Shown here one piece after another: positions 20,129-29,906 of a stretch of DNA of 64,000 nt (position 1 is its first letter; each line of letters starts with the position of its first letter). This DNA comes from Pseudomonadota bacterium (lineage in GTDB: Bacteria; Pseudomonadota; Alphaproteobacteria; Rhodobacterales; Rhodobacteraceae). Made by a program: the position numbers and the translations under genes. The notes beneath the pieces were generated by a model. The model ran no database searches. It was not told the DNA's origin and worked only from the letters and a program-made list of their open reading frames with translations. The DNA lies in the NCBI GenBank assembly GCA_963205235.1, contig CAUJIP010000046.1, positions 1 to 64,000 on the forward strand, given 5' to 3'.

Positions 20129-21727
20129 TTAGGCGGTCAGCCAGCATTTAGACAACGCAAATCCGTTCATCATCGTGCCCTGCGGGTTTGCCACCCAGCC
20201 ACCAACCTCGGCGCGGCGACCTTCGACCCAGTCGTTGAACATCGGCGCGATCAGGCCACCCTCGTCGCGCAGGATGGTTGCCATTTCCGAATACAGGCCC
20301 TTGCGCTTGGCCCCATCAAGTTCGCCCCGCGCGGCAAGCAGAAGCTCGTCGAACTTGGCGTTCTTGAAGCGGGTGTCGTTCCATTCTGCGGTCGACAGAT
20401 AGGCGGTGGTGTACATCTGGTCCTGCACCGGACGCCCCCCCCAATACGAGGCGCAGAACGGGGCAACGTTCCAGACGTTCGACCAATAGCCGTCATCCGG
20501 CTCGACCTGGATCTGCAGCGGGATGCCTGCCGCATTGGCCGAAGACGCAAACAGGTTGGCTGCGTCGACAGCACCGGGGAATGCGCCCGGAGCGACCTGC
20601 AGCATGATCGGCGACCCGTCATGGCCGGACTTGGCATAGAACTCGGCCGCCGCCGCCGCATCGTATTCGCGCTGCGGGATGGTTTCGTCGAACAGCGGAT
20701 AGGCCGCGTTGATCGGGAAGTCGTTCCCGCGCGATCCCAGCCCGCCCAGCACCTTGTCGACCAGTTCCTGCCGGTTGATCGCCAGTTTCAAGGCCATCCG
20801 CAGGTCGTTGTTGTCGAACGGTGCCTTGTCGCAATGCATGATGAAGACATAGTGGCCGGGGCCCGCCGCGCGTTCGATGACCACACCGGTATCGCCCGAC
20901 AACGAGGCAACGGTCTTGGGATCAACCCGGTCGATCATGTGGACCTGGCCTGCCTGCAACGCAGCGATGCGGGCGGTGTCGTCGTTGATCACCAGAATCT
21001 CGACGCCGTCTGCATGGCCACGGGTCGAATCCCAGTAGTTGGCATTCTTCTCGAAGGTGGTGATGACACCCGCTTCGTTCGAGGTGATCTTGTAAGGCCC
21101 GGTCCCGTTGCCCGCTGCCGGATCGTCGACGCCGCCACCGGGCTGGATGATCAGGTGATAGTCGGCGATCAGGAACGGCAGGTCGGCGTTGGCCGAGGCC
21201 AGTTTCAGCGTGACCATGTCGCCTTCCGCCGACATCTCGCTGATGCCCTGCACGATGCCCAGCGCACCGGACTGTGCCTTTTCGTCGGTATGACGCTTCA
21301 GCGTGGCAATCACGTCATCCGCCGTGACCGTGCCGCCGCCGTGGAATTCGACGCCCGACCGGATCTTGAATTTCCACTCGGTCGCATCGGCGTTCGAGGA
21401 CACCTCTTCGGCAATCCTCATCTCGACGGTGCCGGTTTCGCTGACATCAACCAGGCATTCGCCCCAGGTCCGCAGGATAGAGAACGGGGCCGGCGATGCC
21501 GACAGCGCCGGGTCAAGCGTGTTGGTGCTTTCGCCGCCCGACATGCCAAGGCGCAGCGTGCCGCCCTTGACCGGCTCGTCCGCCAGTGCGGCCTTGGAGA
21601 ACAGCGCGCCAGCAAGCGCCGCCGAAACGCCAAGTGCCGTCGTGCGGCCCACGAATTCGCGCCGCGTCATCCGGCCCTTCTTCGCCTGACCGATCATCCA
21701 GTCCAGCTGGTTGTGCTTGTCACTCAT
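20129..21727 (-). CDS. Peptide-type ABC substrate-binding protein (SBP_bac_5, Tat-type signal), paralog 2
   Basis: MSDKHNQLDWMIGQAKKGRMTRREFVGRTTALGVSAALAGALFSKAALA; near-colinear with paralog 1 throughout. Confidence 0.92.
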   Translation of the reverse strand: MSDKHNQLDWMIGQAKKGRMTRREFVGRTTALGVSAALAGALFSKAALADEPVKGGTLRLGMSGGESTNTLDPALSASPAPFSILRTWGECLVDVSETGTVEMRIAEEVSSNADATEWKFKIRSGVEFHGGGTVTADDVIATLKRHTDEKAQSGALGIVQGISEMSAEGDMVTLKLASANADLPFLIADYHLIIQPGGGVDDPAAGNGTGPYKITSNEAGVITTFEKNANYWDSTRGHADGVEILVINDDTARIAALQAGQVHMIDRVDPKTVASLSGDTGVVIERAAGPGHYVFIMHCDKAPFDNNDLRMALKLAINRQELVDKVLGGLGSRGNDFPINAAYPLFDETIPQREYDAAAAAEFYAKSGHDGSPIMLQVAPGAFPGAVDAANLFASSANAAGIPLQIQVEPDDGYWSNVWNVAPFCASYWGGRPVQDQMYTTAYLSTAEWNDTRFKNAKFDELLLAARGELDGAKRKGLYSEMATILRDEGGLIAPMFNDWVEGRRAEVGGWVANPQGTMMNGFALSKCWLTA

Positions 21728-21823
21728 TGCATCTCTCCCGGTTTGACCCCAGAGGGCTTTTTGTTGACTCACCGATCAATAAAGCCCCGGTGCAGCGGGC
21801 TGGCAATTGATATTTTCGCAGGC

Positions 21824-23863
21824 TCAGACAAACCTGCGTTCGACCTTCTCGTCCCAGTGGCGCTCATAGACCTTGTCGGCGCCCTCCCAGGCCGTCAGCC
21901 GCGCCACCATCCGCAGGTGGGTGGCCGAGGCGGTCATCTCGGCTTCCGCCTCGGTCCGGACCGACCACCCGCCGCGCGACAGGCGCTGCTCCCAGACATG
22001 ATGCGCACGGGCGGACAGGGGATCGTCGGGATGGATCTCCCAGCGCTCGGTCAGGCTTTCGCCACTGACCAGCCCATGCGTCAGGTTTTCGCAATCGCCC
22101 TCATCCGTGACAACGACCAGCGTCTGCCTGCCGCTCAAAAGGTCGCGCTCGACATAGCGCCGGTTTTCGCCCTGCCGCAGCACCCGGTGCGCCCAGGGCC
22201 GCGCATGCTCGGCGGGTGGAGGCTCCCATTCCGCCGCATCAGCGCCCCGATGCACCGGCAGGGTCAGGCTCCCCCCCGTCACCGTCAGCACCCCCGCCTC
22301 GGGCGAGGGCCAGACGAAGGGCCAGTAGCTGTTGGACAACGCGAGCCGCAGCCGGTGTCCCGCCGCCAGCCGATAGCCCATCTGGTCGATGGCAAAGGCC
22401 ACCTCGACCCCCTGCCCCGGCACCATCGGCTCCGGCGCCTCCCGGCTGTCGCGATGACACAGGTTCAGCATCCCATGCGCGATCCGGACCGATGATCCAT
22501 CAGGCGCCAGGTCGCAAAGCCGCGCCACCACAAACCCAAGCGGCTTGTCCGACGACAGCTTCAACCGCAATTCCGCCGCGCCCAGAAGCTGCAAGTCCTC
22601 GGCCAATACCTCACCGTCAAAACACAGGGACAGCGCGTCATCGCCCGCCTGATCCCCCGGCATCTCGGCATTCAGCCCCATCGGGAAGAACTCGCCCGCC
22701 TCAAGCCCAAGGGTCTGCGGCGTCGCTACCGCAAGCGAGAACTCCGCTGCGCTTTCATCTTTGCTCAAATATCCTGCGGGGGTGCGGGGGTGCAAAACCC
22801 CCGCTCCGACAGAAGCCAGATGCAGAACCTCTGCCGTCACGCGGGGCGAAGGCCACGCACCTTCGGCAACCCAATGCCCCGCCCGGTGCTTCGGGCTCGC
22901 GTCCGGCGGTTCGGAATGCAAGATATAGGCGCGATAGGCCGGATCGGCCTCGGCTCCGTTTTCGATGCCTTTCAGCCAACGGTCCCACCAGCGGATCGCC
23001 ATTTGCAAGAACCCGACTTTCGGGCCGGGAACGGCGGTATGGGGGTATTGGTGAACCCAAGGCCCCATCACCCCCTTGGTCGGCGCGGGCGAATGTTCGA
23101 CCAGCGCCGCGACCGTGTTCATGTAATTGTCGGCCCAACCGCCCCAGATCATCGCCGGAACAATGTTCCGCCCCCAATCCTCCCCGATCGAGCCATGTTT
23201 CCAATAGGCATCGCGCGACTGGTGGCTGGCCCAGCGCGGCGCAAGCCAGGGCATCGCCTCCAGCCGCCGCAGCCAGTCGCCGCGCCAGTCGTTGCGCAGC
23301 AAAGGGTCCGGTGGGCGCGACGAATAGGCCAGCATCACCGCCCCCCAGCCGAAATTCTCGCCCAGCAGGGTGCCGCCCTTGAAATGGATGTCATCGGCAA
23401 AGCGGTCCGTCGTCGAACAGACCGACACCACCGCTTTCAACGCGGGCGGCTGGCGGAACGCGGTCTGCAGGCAGTTGAAGCCGCCCCAGCTTTTCCCCAT
23501 CATCCCCACATTGCCCGAACACCAGGGCTGACGCGACAGCCAGTCGATCACCGCCTCAGCGTCGCGCAACTCCTGCTCGGAATACTCATCCGTCATCAGC
23601 CCCTGACTGTCGCCATTACCGCGCATGTCAACACGGACGCAGGCATAGCCATGGCCCGCCACATAGGCATGCATCATCTCGTCGCGCGGCAGGGTCCCGT
23701 CGCGCTTGCGATAGGGGATGTATTCCAGCACCGCCGGAACCGGGTTTGCCCCCGCATCCTCGGGCATCCAGACCCGGGCTGACAGCCGCACCCCGTCAGG
23801 CATCGGAATGCCCATATCCTCGTGCGCGACAATGCGGCAGGGAAAGTCTTCGCGGATCGTCAT
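21824..23863 (-). CDS. CocE/NonD family hydrolase (X-Pro dipeptidyl-peptidase-like)
   Basis: MPDGVRLSARVWMPEDAG, VDMRGNGDSQGL, MMGKSWGGFNCLQTA (GxSxGG nucleophile elbow), C-terminal jelly-roll. Confidence 0.88.
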   Translation of the reverse strand: MTIREDFPCRIVAHEDMGIPMPDGVRLSARVWMPEDAGANPVPAVLEYIPYRKRDGTLPRDEMMHAYVAGHGYACVRVDMRGNGDSQGLMTDEYSEQELRDAEAVIDWLSRQPWCSGNVGMMGKSWGGFNCLQTAFRQPPALKAVVSVCSTTDRFADDIHFKGGTLLGENFGWGAVMLAYSSRPPDPLLRNDWRGDWLRRLEAMPWLAPRWASHQSRDAYWKHGSIGEDWGRNIVPAMIWGGWADNYMNTVAALVEHSPAPTKGVMGPWVHQYPHTAVPGPKVGFLQMAIRWWDRWLKGIENGAEADPAYRAYILHSEPPDASPKHRAGHWVAEGAWPSPRVTAEVLHLASVGAGVLHPRTPAGYLSKDESAAEFSLAVATPQTLGLEAGEFFPMGLNAEMPGDQAGDDALSLCFDGEVLAEDLQLLGAAELRLKLSSDKPLGFVVARLCDLAPDGSSVRIAHGMLNLCHRDSREAPEPMVPGQGVEVAFAIDQMGYRLAAGHRLRLALSNSYWPFVWPSPEAGVLTVTGGSLTLPVHRGADAAEWEPPPAEHARPWAHRVLRQGENRRYVERDLLSGRQTLVVVTDEGDCENLTHGLVSGESLTERWEIHPDDPLSARAHHVWEQRLSRGGWSVRTEAEAEMTASATHLRMVARLTAWEGADKVYERHWDEKVERRFV

Positions 23864-23956
23864 GGAACCCCCCGGTTTGACGTCATCAGATCATGCGTTC
23901 CCGTTCCAACCGCAGCCCGTTCGCGGCAGGTCATCCCCCGGAAACGACATCAATCC

Positions 23957-25942
23957 TCAGCCCTCTGGCACCAGAGCCAGAACCCGCATCGGGCTTCCCG
24001 TGCCGTGCTTGATCTTCAACGGCGGCACGATCAGCACCGCACCTTTCGGCGGCAGCTGATCCAGATTGCACAGGCTGGCGATCCCGAAGCAGTTGTCCCG
24101 GTGCAGATAGTTATGCGCCGGGTAAGGCGGGCTGAACTTGCCCGCCATCCCCGCATCCGTGCCGATGCATTGCGTGCCCCAGCCGACAATCCCGCGCGAC
24201 AGAAGATAGTCGATGCAGTCGGTCGACGGCCCCGGCGAATGCGAGCCGTCTTCCAGCGGATCAGGGTCTTGGTTCAGGAACAGCTCCACATCGTGGGCGC
24301 GGCGCTCCCAGTCGGTGCGCATCACCACCCATTCGCCGGGGTTGATCGCCCCGTGCTTCCGCTCCCATGCCTTCACCCCTTCCGCCGTCAGCAGGAAATC
24401 GGGGTCGGCGGCGGCATCGGCGGAACAGTCGATCACGTTGACCGGCGCGATCAGCCGCTGCACATCCAGCGTGTCGGTATAGCCGTCAGGGAAATCCTTG
24501 CCCGACAGCCAATGGTGCGGCGCATCGAAATGGGTGCCCGAGTGTTCGCCCAGTTCCAGCCAGTTCCAGGCCCAGAACGGCCCGTCCTTGTCGTACTCGC
24601 TGATCCGGTGGATCACGATGGGCGGGGTGTCCTTGGCGATGTCCTTCGGCAGCCGCAGAAGCGGAGTCTCCGGCCCCAGCACGGCGGTGCAGTCCACCAC
24701 CCGCACCTTGCCCGACAGAAGCCCCGCACCCAAGGCCCCCAACACTTCCGCCGGGTTCCCCTGCACCGCAGACTGCACGCCCCTTCCCGCAAAGCGCGAC
24801 TTGCGCCGCCGCATCGTGTCCCGCGCAATGTCGAAAACCGCGTCAATCGCCGCCTCATCCGTCACGATCCCCGGCGACAGCCGCAGGATATGACCCCGGA
24901 AGTCGACCGAATAGCCCTCGACGCCCAAGGCACCGACCACCGCAGCAGCTTCGGCCCTGTCCGGCATCCGCAGCATCGCCGCCCCCCCGCGCCGATCCGC
25001 CTCACGCGGGCCAAGAAGGGGCAGGTCCAGGGCATCGGCGTGATGGATGATCCGGTCCACCATCTTGCGGTTGCGCGCTGCAATCGCCGCCTGATCCTGC
25101 GCTGCAAACCAGCGGATCGCGGGCAGGCTGGCAATCGCGGCCACCGACCCCGGCGTGCCGGTATCGAACCGCCGGATGTCCGGCGCATATTGGAACTTGT
25201 CCAGGTCCCAGGAGAACGGGTTGTTCTGGCTGAACCAGCCGCGCCCTTCCGGCTGCAATTCGGGGATCAGCGCCTTGTCGGCATACAGAACCCCTGCCCC
25301 CGGCGTGCCGCACAGCCATTTCAGGCTGGTCGAGATCATGAAATCGACGCGCGGGTTCTGCACGTCGAACGGGATCAGCCCCACGGCTTGCGTGATATCG
25401 GCCACCATCAGACTGCCCATCACCCGCCCATGTGCCACCAGCGAAGGGTAATCCATCCGCGCCGAGGCGGTCGAGGTCACCCAGGTCAGCAGCGACAGCG
25501 CCACGTTGCGGTCCCAATGGGCGATGAAATCTTCGGTCTCAACCCAAGCCTTGCCGTCAGACATCGGCACGGTGACCAACTCGAACCCGATCTTCGGTGC
25601 CAAACCCGCCAGCAGGAAATGCAGGCTGGGAAAGCAATCCGCGCCGACCAGGACCTTCTTGCCGCGCAACAGCCCCTCGGGCAGCGCCCGGATGATCTTG
25701 TGCAGCCCGTCAGTCACGTTGTCGACATGGGTGATCGAGCCCTTGGGCGCATTCATCAGCCGCCCCCACGCCTCAAGATAATCCTGCCGCTTGCGCAGCA
25801 CATAGCCCCACTGCTTGTCGTTCGGGGCCGACCACACCGTCGCATAATCCGCCATCGCGGCAGCAAGATCGGCCTCCTTGCCGGGATACATCCCGATGGA
25901 GTGATACAGGAAATACCCGCCAGGGTCGGTGTTCGGCAGCAT
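23957..25942 (-). CDS. Fusion protein: kynureninase-like PLP (class V aminotransferase-fold) domain + cyclase / kynurenine-formamidase-like domain
   Basis: PLP half with FMISTSLKWLCGTPGAGVLYA (Lys-bearing kynureninase-type motif); C-terminal half with cyclase metal motif EHSGTHFDAPHHWLSG; continuous frame with no stop between them. Confidence 0.88.
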   Translation of the reverse strand: MLPNTDPGGYFLYHSIGMYPGKEADLAAAMADYATVWSAPNDKQWGYVLRKRQDYLEAWGRLMNAPKGSITHVDNVTDGLHKIIRALPEGLLRGKKVLVGADCFPSLHFLLAGLAPKIGFELVTVPMSDGKAWVETEDFIAHWDRNVALSLLTWVTSTASARMDYPSLVAHGRVMGSLMVADITQAVGLIPFDVQNPRVDFMISTSLKWLCGTPGAGVLYADKALIPELQPEGRGWFSQNNPFSWDLDKFQYAPDIRRFDTGTPGSVAAIASLPAIRWFAAQDQAAIAARNRKMVDRIIHHADALDLPLLGPREADRRGGAAMLRMPDRAEAAAVVGALGVEGYSVDFRGHILRLSPGIVTDEAAIDAVFDIARDTMRRRKSRFAGRGVQSAVQGNPAEVLGALGAGLLSGKVRVVDCTAVLGPETPLLRLPKDIAKDTPPIVIHRISEYDKDGPFWAWNWLELGEHSGTHFDAPHHWLSGKDFPDGYTDTLDVQRLIAPVNVIDCSADAAADPDFLLTAEGVKAWERKHGAINPGEWVVMRTDWERRAHDVELFLNQDPDPLEDGSHSPGPSTDCIDYLLSRGIVGWGTQCIGTDAGMAGKFSPPYPAHNYLHRDNCFGIASLCNLDQLPPKGAVLIVPPLKIKHGTGSPMRVLALVPEG

Positions 25943-26054
25943 GTCTGGTGTCCCCCTTGCCCCAATCTTGGGCCAAGCGAGGCTGGACCGCCACCAAAGG
26001 GAAATCAAGGCCCCCCGCCGAGATTATTTTAAACCTGAAATGTCGTGAGCGACG

Positions 26055-27047
26055 TCAGACACTATCTGCGACCCATGCCTTGTGGCAGGCCAGTCCGTGC
26101 TTCGAGTTGCCCTGCAAAAGCGGCACCTGATCCGCGCAATCGGCATCGGCCAGACCGCAGCGGGTGCGGAAGACGCACCCCGATGGTGGTCGGAAGGGCG
26201 AGGGCAGGTCGCCGTCCAGCGGGATCACCCGCTTCGCCCGCTCGGCCTTGGGGTCCGGGATCGGCACCGCCGACAACAGCGCCTTGGTATAAGGATGCGC
26301 CGCATGGCTGAAAAGTTCGGTCGAGGATGCCTCTTCCATCACGCGCCCCAGATACAGCACCATCACCCGGTCCGAGATGTGGCGCACTACCGACAGGTCA
26401 TGCGCGATGAAGACCATCGCCAGCCCCAACTCCCGCTGCAATTCGGCCAGCAGGTTGATCACCTGCGCCTGGATCGAGACATCAAGCGCCGAAACCGGTT
26501 CGTCACAGATCAGCAGCTTCGGCTCCACGATAAGCGCGCGGGCAATCCCGATCCGCTGGCACTGACCGCCGGAAAATTCATGCGGATAGCGGTTGATCTG
26601 GTTCGGCAACAGCCCGACCCGCTCCATCATCCCCTGCACCCGCGCCTTCACTTCGGCGCGCGACAGGTCGGGGTGATGGGTGCGCAGGGGTTCGGCGATG
26701 ATCTGGCCCACGGTCATCCTTGGGTTCAGGCTGGCCAGCGGGTCCTGAAACACCATCTGGATTTCGCGGCGATAGGGCAGCATCGCGCGGGGTGCCAGCG
26801 ACAGCAGGTCGGTCTTGCCTTGCCAAAGCACTCGCCCCTCAGCCGGAACCATGCGGATCAGCGCGCGGGCAAGGGTGGACTTGCCACAGCCGGATTCGCC
26901 CACGATCCCCAGTGTTTCGCCGGGGTTCAGCGTGAATGACACCCCGTTCACCGCCCGCAACTGGCGCGGTTCTGTCCAGGGCATGTCGCCCTCACCCCGG
27001 ATGGCAAAGGTGACCGACAGGTCGCGGACATCCAGAAGCGGGGTCAT
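26055..27047 (-). CDS. Oligopeptide ABC transporter ATP-binding protein (OppF/DppF-like)
   Basis: [33 protein letters not shown]-terminal [14 protein letters not shown]. Confidence 0.93.
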   Translation of the reverse strand: MTPLLDVRDLSVTFAIRGEGDMPWTEPRQLRAVNGVSFTLNPGETLGIVGESGCGKSTLARALIRMVPAEGRVLWQGKTDLLSLAPRAMLPYRREIQMVFQDPLASLNPRMTVGQIIAEPLRTHHPDLSRAEVKARVQGMMERVGLLPNQINRYPHEFSGGQCQRIGIARALIVEPKLLICDEPVSALDVSIQAQVINLLAELQRELGLAMVFIAHDLSVVRHISDRVMVLYLGRVMEEASSTELFSHAAHPYTKALLSAVPIPDPKAERAKRVIPLDGDLPSPFRPPSGCVFRTRCGLADADCADQVPLLQGNSKHGLACHKAWVADSV

Positions 27048-28015
27048 GCCAGCACCTCCACCGTCCGGTGGCAGGCCCGCGCCCGGCCGGGGGCGAAATC
27101 CCGCAAAACCGGGGTTTCAGCCTCGCAATCCTCGCCCGCATGCGCACAGCGCGGGGCGAATGGACAGCCTTTCGGCGCGCGCGCCATGTTCGGCGGCTGG
27201 CCGGGGATGGTGACCAACGCCTCGCCATGCACCACGTCCAGCCGGGGGATCGCTCCAATCAACCCGCGGGTATAGGGATGCGAGGGGCTTTCAAACAGCG
27301 GATCGACCGGAGCCTTCTCCATCACTCGGCCGCCATACATCACCATCACCTCGCGGCAGAACCCGGCGATGACGCCAAGGTCATGCGTCACCAGCACGGT
27401 GGCCATGCCTAACTCGGCCTGCAACTCGCGCAGCAACTGCATGATCTGCGCCTGCACCGTCACATCAAGCGCGGTCGTCGGCTCGTCCGCGATCAAGATG
27501 TCGGGGCGGCACAGAAGGCTCATCGCGATCAGCACGCGCTGGCGCATGCCCCCGGAAAATTCATGCGGGTAAAGCCGCACCCGTGCGCGTGCTTCGGGGA
27601 TCTTCACCGCATCCAGCATCCGCACCGCCTCGGCCACGGCATCCGCCTTCGAGATGCCCTTGTGATGGGTCAGAACCTCGGCCATCTGGTCAGACACCCG
27701 CATATAGGGGTTTAGGCTGGTCATCGGGTCTTGAAACACCATCGCGATCCGCGCCGCCCTGATCCGGTTCAACGCCGCCACCGGCGCTCCGATCAGCTCC
27801 ACCCCATCAAACCGGGCCGAGCCACTGGCCCGCCCGTTCCGCGCCAAAAGCCCCATGATCGCGAACAAAAGCTGCGACTTGCCCGACCCGCTTTCGCCGA
27901 CGATGCCCAGCGTATCGCCCTTTTCCAAGGCGAAACTGACCCCGTTCACCGCCGAGATCACCCCATCCGGCGTGTCGAACCGGACCGACAGGTCCTTTAC
28001 CTCCAGCAACGCCAT
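27044..28015 (-). CDS. Oligopeptide ABC transporter ATP-binding protein (OppD/DppD-like)
   Basis: [46 protein letters not shown]. Confidence 0.93.
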   Translation of the reverse strand: MALLEVKDLSVRFDTPDGVISAVNGVSFALEKGDTLGIVGESGSGKSQLLFAIMGLLARNGRASGSARFDGVELIGAPVAALNRIRAARIAMVFQDPMTSLNPYMRVSDQMAEVLTHHKGISKADAVAEAVRMLDAVKIPEARARVRLYPHEFSGGMRQRVLIAMSLLCRPDILIADEPTTALDVTVQAQIMQLLRELQAELGMATVLVTHDLGVIAGFCREVMVMYGGRVMEKAPVDPLFESPSHPYTRGLIGAIPRLDVVHGEALVTIPGQPPNMARAPKGCPFAPRCAHAGEDCEAETPVLRDFAPGRARACHRTVEVLA

Positions 28016-28016
28016 C

Positions 28017-28940
28017 TTAACGGTCCTTAGGATCAAGCGCGTCGCGCAACCCGTCGCCGACGAAATAGAAGGCGTAAAGCGTCACGACAAAGAACCCGAA
28101 GGGAAACCAAAGCTGCCACATCGCGCCTTGGGTGATCGCCTTCGATCCCTCGGAAATCAGCGCGCCAAGCGAGGTCAGGGGTTCCTGCACCCCAAGACCA
28201 AGGAAGGAAATGAAGCTTTCGGTCATGATCATGTCAGGCACCAGCAGCGTGGCATAGACCGCGACGATGCCCAAGAGGTTCGGCACGATATGGCGAAAGA
28301 TGATCTTCCAGCCCGGAACGCCGCTGGCTCGTGCCGCCTCGATATATTCCTTGTGTTTCAAGGATATGGTCTGCCCCCGTACGATCCGCGCCATGCCCAG
28401 CCAGGATAGAAGCCCGATCCCGATGAAGATCATGACCATTGACCGCCCGAACATGACCAGCAGCAGGATCAGCACGAACATGAACGGGATTGCGAACAGG
28501 ATATCCACGATCCGCATCATGATCTGGTCGGTCCGCCCGCCGACATAGCCCGCGACAGCGCCATATATCGTGCCGACGACGACGGCGATGAAGGTCCCGA
28601 CCAGCCCCACCATCAGCGAAACCCGCGTGCCCTGCGCGGTGCGGGCGAACTGGTCGCGCCCCAGATCATCGGTGCCGAAGTAGTGGCCGTTCTCGAACGA
28701 CGGCATCCCCATCGTCGCGGCCGACCCGATCACGTTGAAGTCGATCTCTTCATTGCTCCACGCGGCAATCCATTCGCCGGTGAACGAAAACACCGCGATC
28801 AGCACCAGAAGCACCAACCCCGCCACCGCCGCCTTGTTGCGCAGGAACCGCCGCCGGGCATCCGCCCAAAGCGACCGGCCCTTTACCTCGTCCAGTGGCA
28901 GGCTCTCCAGCCCCCTGCCCCGCAGGCTTGCGCTTACCAT
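28017..28940 (-). CDS. Oligopeptide ABC transporter permease (OppC-like)
   Basis: [51 protein letters not shown]; start taken at ATG 28940 (MVSASLRG...). Confidence 0.9.
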   Translation of the reverse strand: MVSASLRGRGLESLPLDEVKGRSLWADARRRFLRNKAAVAGLVLLVLIAVFSFTGEWIAAWSNEEIDFNVIGSAATMGMPSFENGHYFGTDDLGRDQFARTAQGTRVSLMVGLVGTFIAVVVGTIYGAVAGYVGGRTDQIMMRIVDILFAIPFMFVLILLLVMFGRSMVMIFIGIGLLSWLGMARIVRGQTISLKHKEYIEAARASGVPGWKIIFRHIVPNLLGIVAVYATLLVPDMIMTESFISFLGLGVQEPLTSLGALISEGSKAITQGAMWQLWFPFGFFVVTLYAFYFVGDGLRDALDPKDR

Positions 28941-28942
28941 GG

Positions 28943-29866
28943 TTAGTACCGGATCTTGGGGTCGATCCAAGCATACAGGATATCGACCAGAAGGTTGAAG
29001 AAGATGGTCAGCGCACCGACCAGAATGGTGATCCCCAGCATGACCGAATAGTCCCGGTTCAGCGCGGAATCGACGAAGGACTTGCCGATGCCACCGGTCG
29101 AAAAATACTGGTCCACCACCACCGATCCGGTGATCATCCCCACAAAGGCCGGGCCAAGGTACGACATCACCGGCAGCATCGCCGGTTTCAGCGCGTGGCG
29201 GGTGATCACCTTCCATTCCGGCAGCCCCTTGGCGCGGGCCGTGCGAATGTGGTTCGAGGTCAGCACCTCAAGCATCGAAGACCGCATGATCCGCGCGATC
29301 GACGCGATATAGGCCGTCGACAGTGCGATCACCGGCATGACCAGATACTGCCACTGCCCATCCTCCCAGCCGCCGCCGGGCAGCCAGCCCAGCTTCAGCG
29401 TGAAGACCAGCACCAGCACCGGTGCCAGCACGAAGCCGGGCAACACCGCCCCCGCGATGGCCAGCGACAGGACCAGATAATCGGCCCAAGAGTTCTGCTT
29501 GATCGCGGCGATGACCCCGGAGAGCACACCCAGCGCGGTGGCGACGACAAAGCTCCAGAACCCATAGACCAGCGTCACCGGAAAGCCCTGCGCCAGAATG
29601 TCGTTGACCGTGCGGTCCTTGTATTTGAATGACACCCCGAAATCGAAGTGGAAGATCAACCCTTTCAGGTAGATTAGCACCTGTTTCCACAGCGGCTCAT
29701 CCAGCCCGTATTTGGCGTTCAGATTGGCCAGCACCTCGGCGGGCAGCTTCCGCTCGCCGGTAAAGGGGCCACCAGGGGCCGCATGCATCAGGATCGCCGA
29801 AGCGACGATCAGGATCAGAAGGGTCGGGATGGCGACGAGCAGTCGCTTGAAGATGTAGGACAGCAT
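28943..29866 (-). CDS. Oligopeptide ABC transporter permease (OppB-like)
   Basis: MLSYIFKRLLVAIPTLLILIVASAILMHAAPGGPF; ARAKGLPEWKVITRHALKPAMLPVMSYLGP. Confidence 0.93.
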   Translation of the reverse strand: MLSYIFKRLLVAIPTLLILIVASAILMHAAPGGPFTGERKLPAEVLANLNAKYGLDEPLWKQVLIYLKGLIFHFDFGVSFKYKDRTVNDILAQGFPVTLVYGFWSFVVATALGVLSGVIAAIKQNSWADYLVLSLAIAGAVLPGFVLAPVLVLVFTLKLGWLPGGGWEDGQWQYLVMPVIALSTAYIASIARIMRSSMLEVLTSNHIRTARAKGLPEWKVITRHALKPAMLPVMSYLGPAFVGMITGSVVVDQYFSTGGIGKSFVDSALNRDYSVMLGITILVGALTIFFNLLVDILYAWIDPKIRY

Positions 29867-29874
29867 GATGTGGC

Positions 29875-29898
29875 GGGGGCAGTCCGAAAACCGCCCCC
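29875..29898 (-). repeat. Intercistronic hairpin between oppA-like and oppB-like genes
   Basis: GGGGGC-N12-GCCCCC between the substrate-binding-protein stop and the permease start. Confidence 0.6.
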
Positions 29899-29906
29899 TT
29901 CCCCGA

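Noticed and set aside
19901-22495. 864-aa plus-strand ORF antisense to the two SBP genes
   Set aside because: Arg/His/Pro/Gln-rich low-complexity translation typical of the antisense frame of GC-rich genes; the minus strand has clear SBP homology.
23822-26032. 736-aa plus-strand ORF antisense to the PLP/cyclase fusion
   Set aside because: Mirror ORF from codon bias; no recognisable domain, while the opposite strand has two conserved catalytic motifs.
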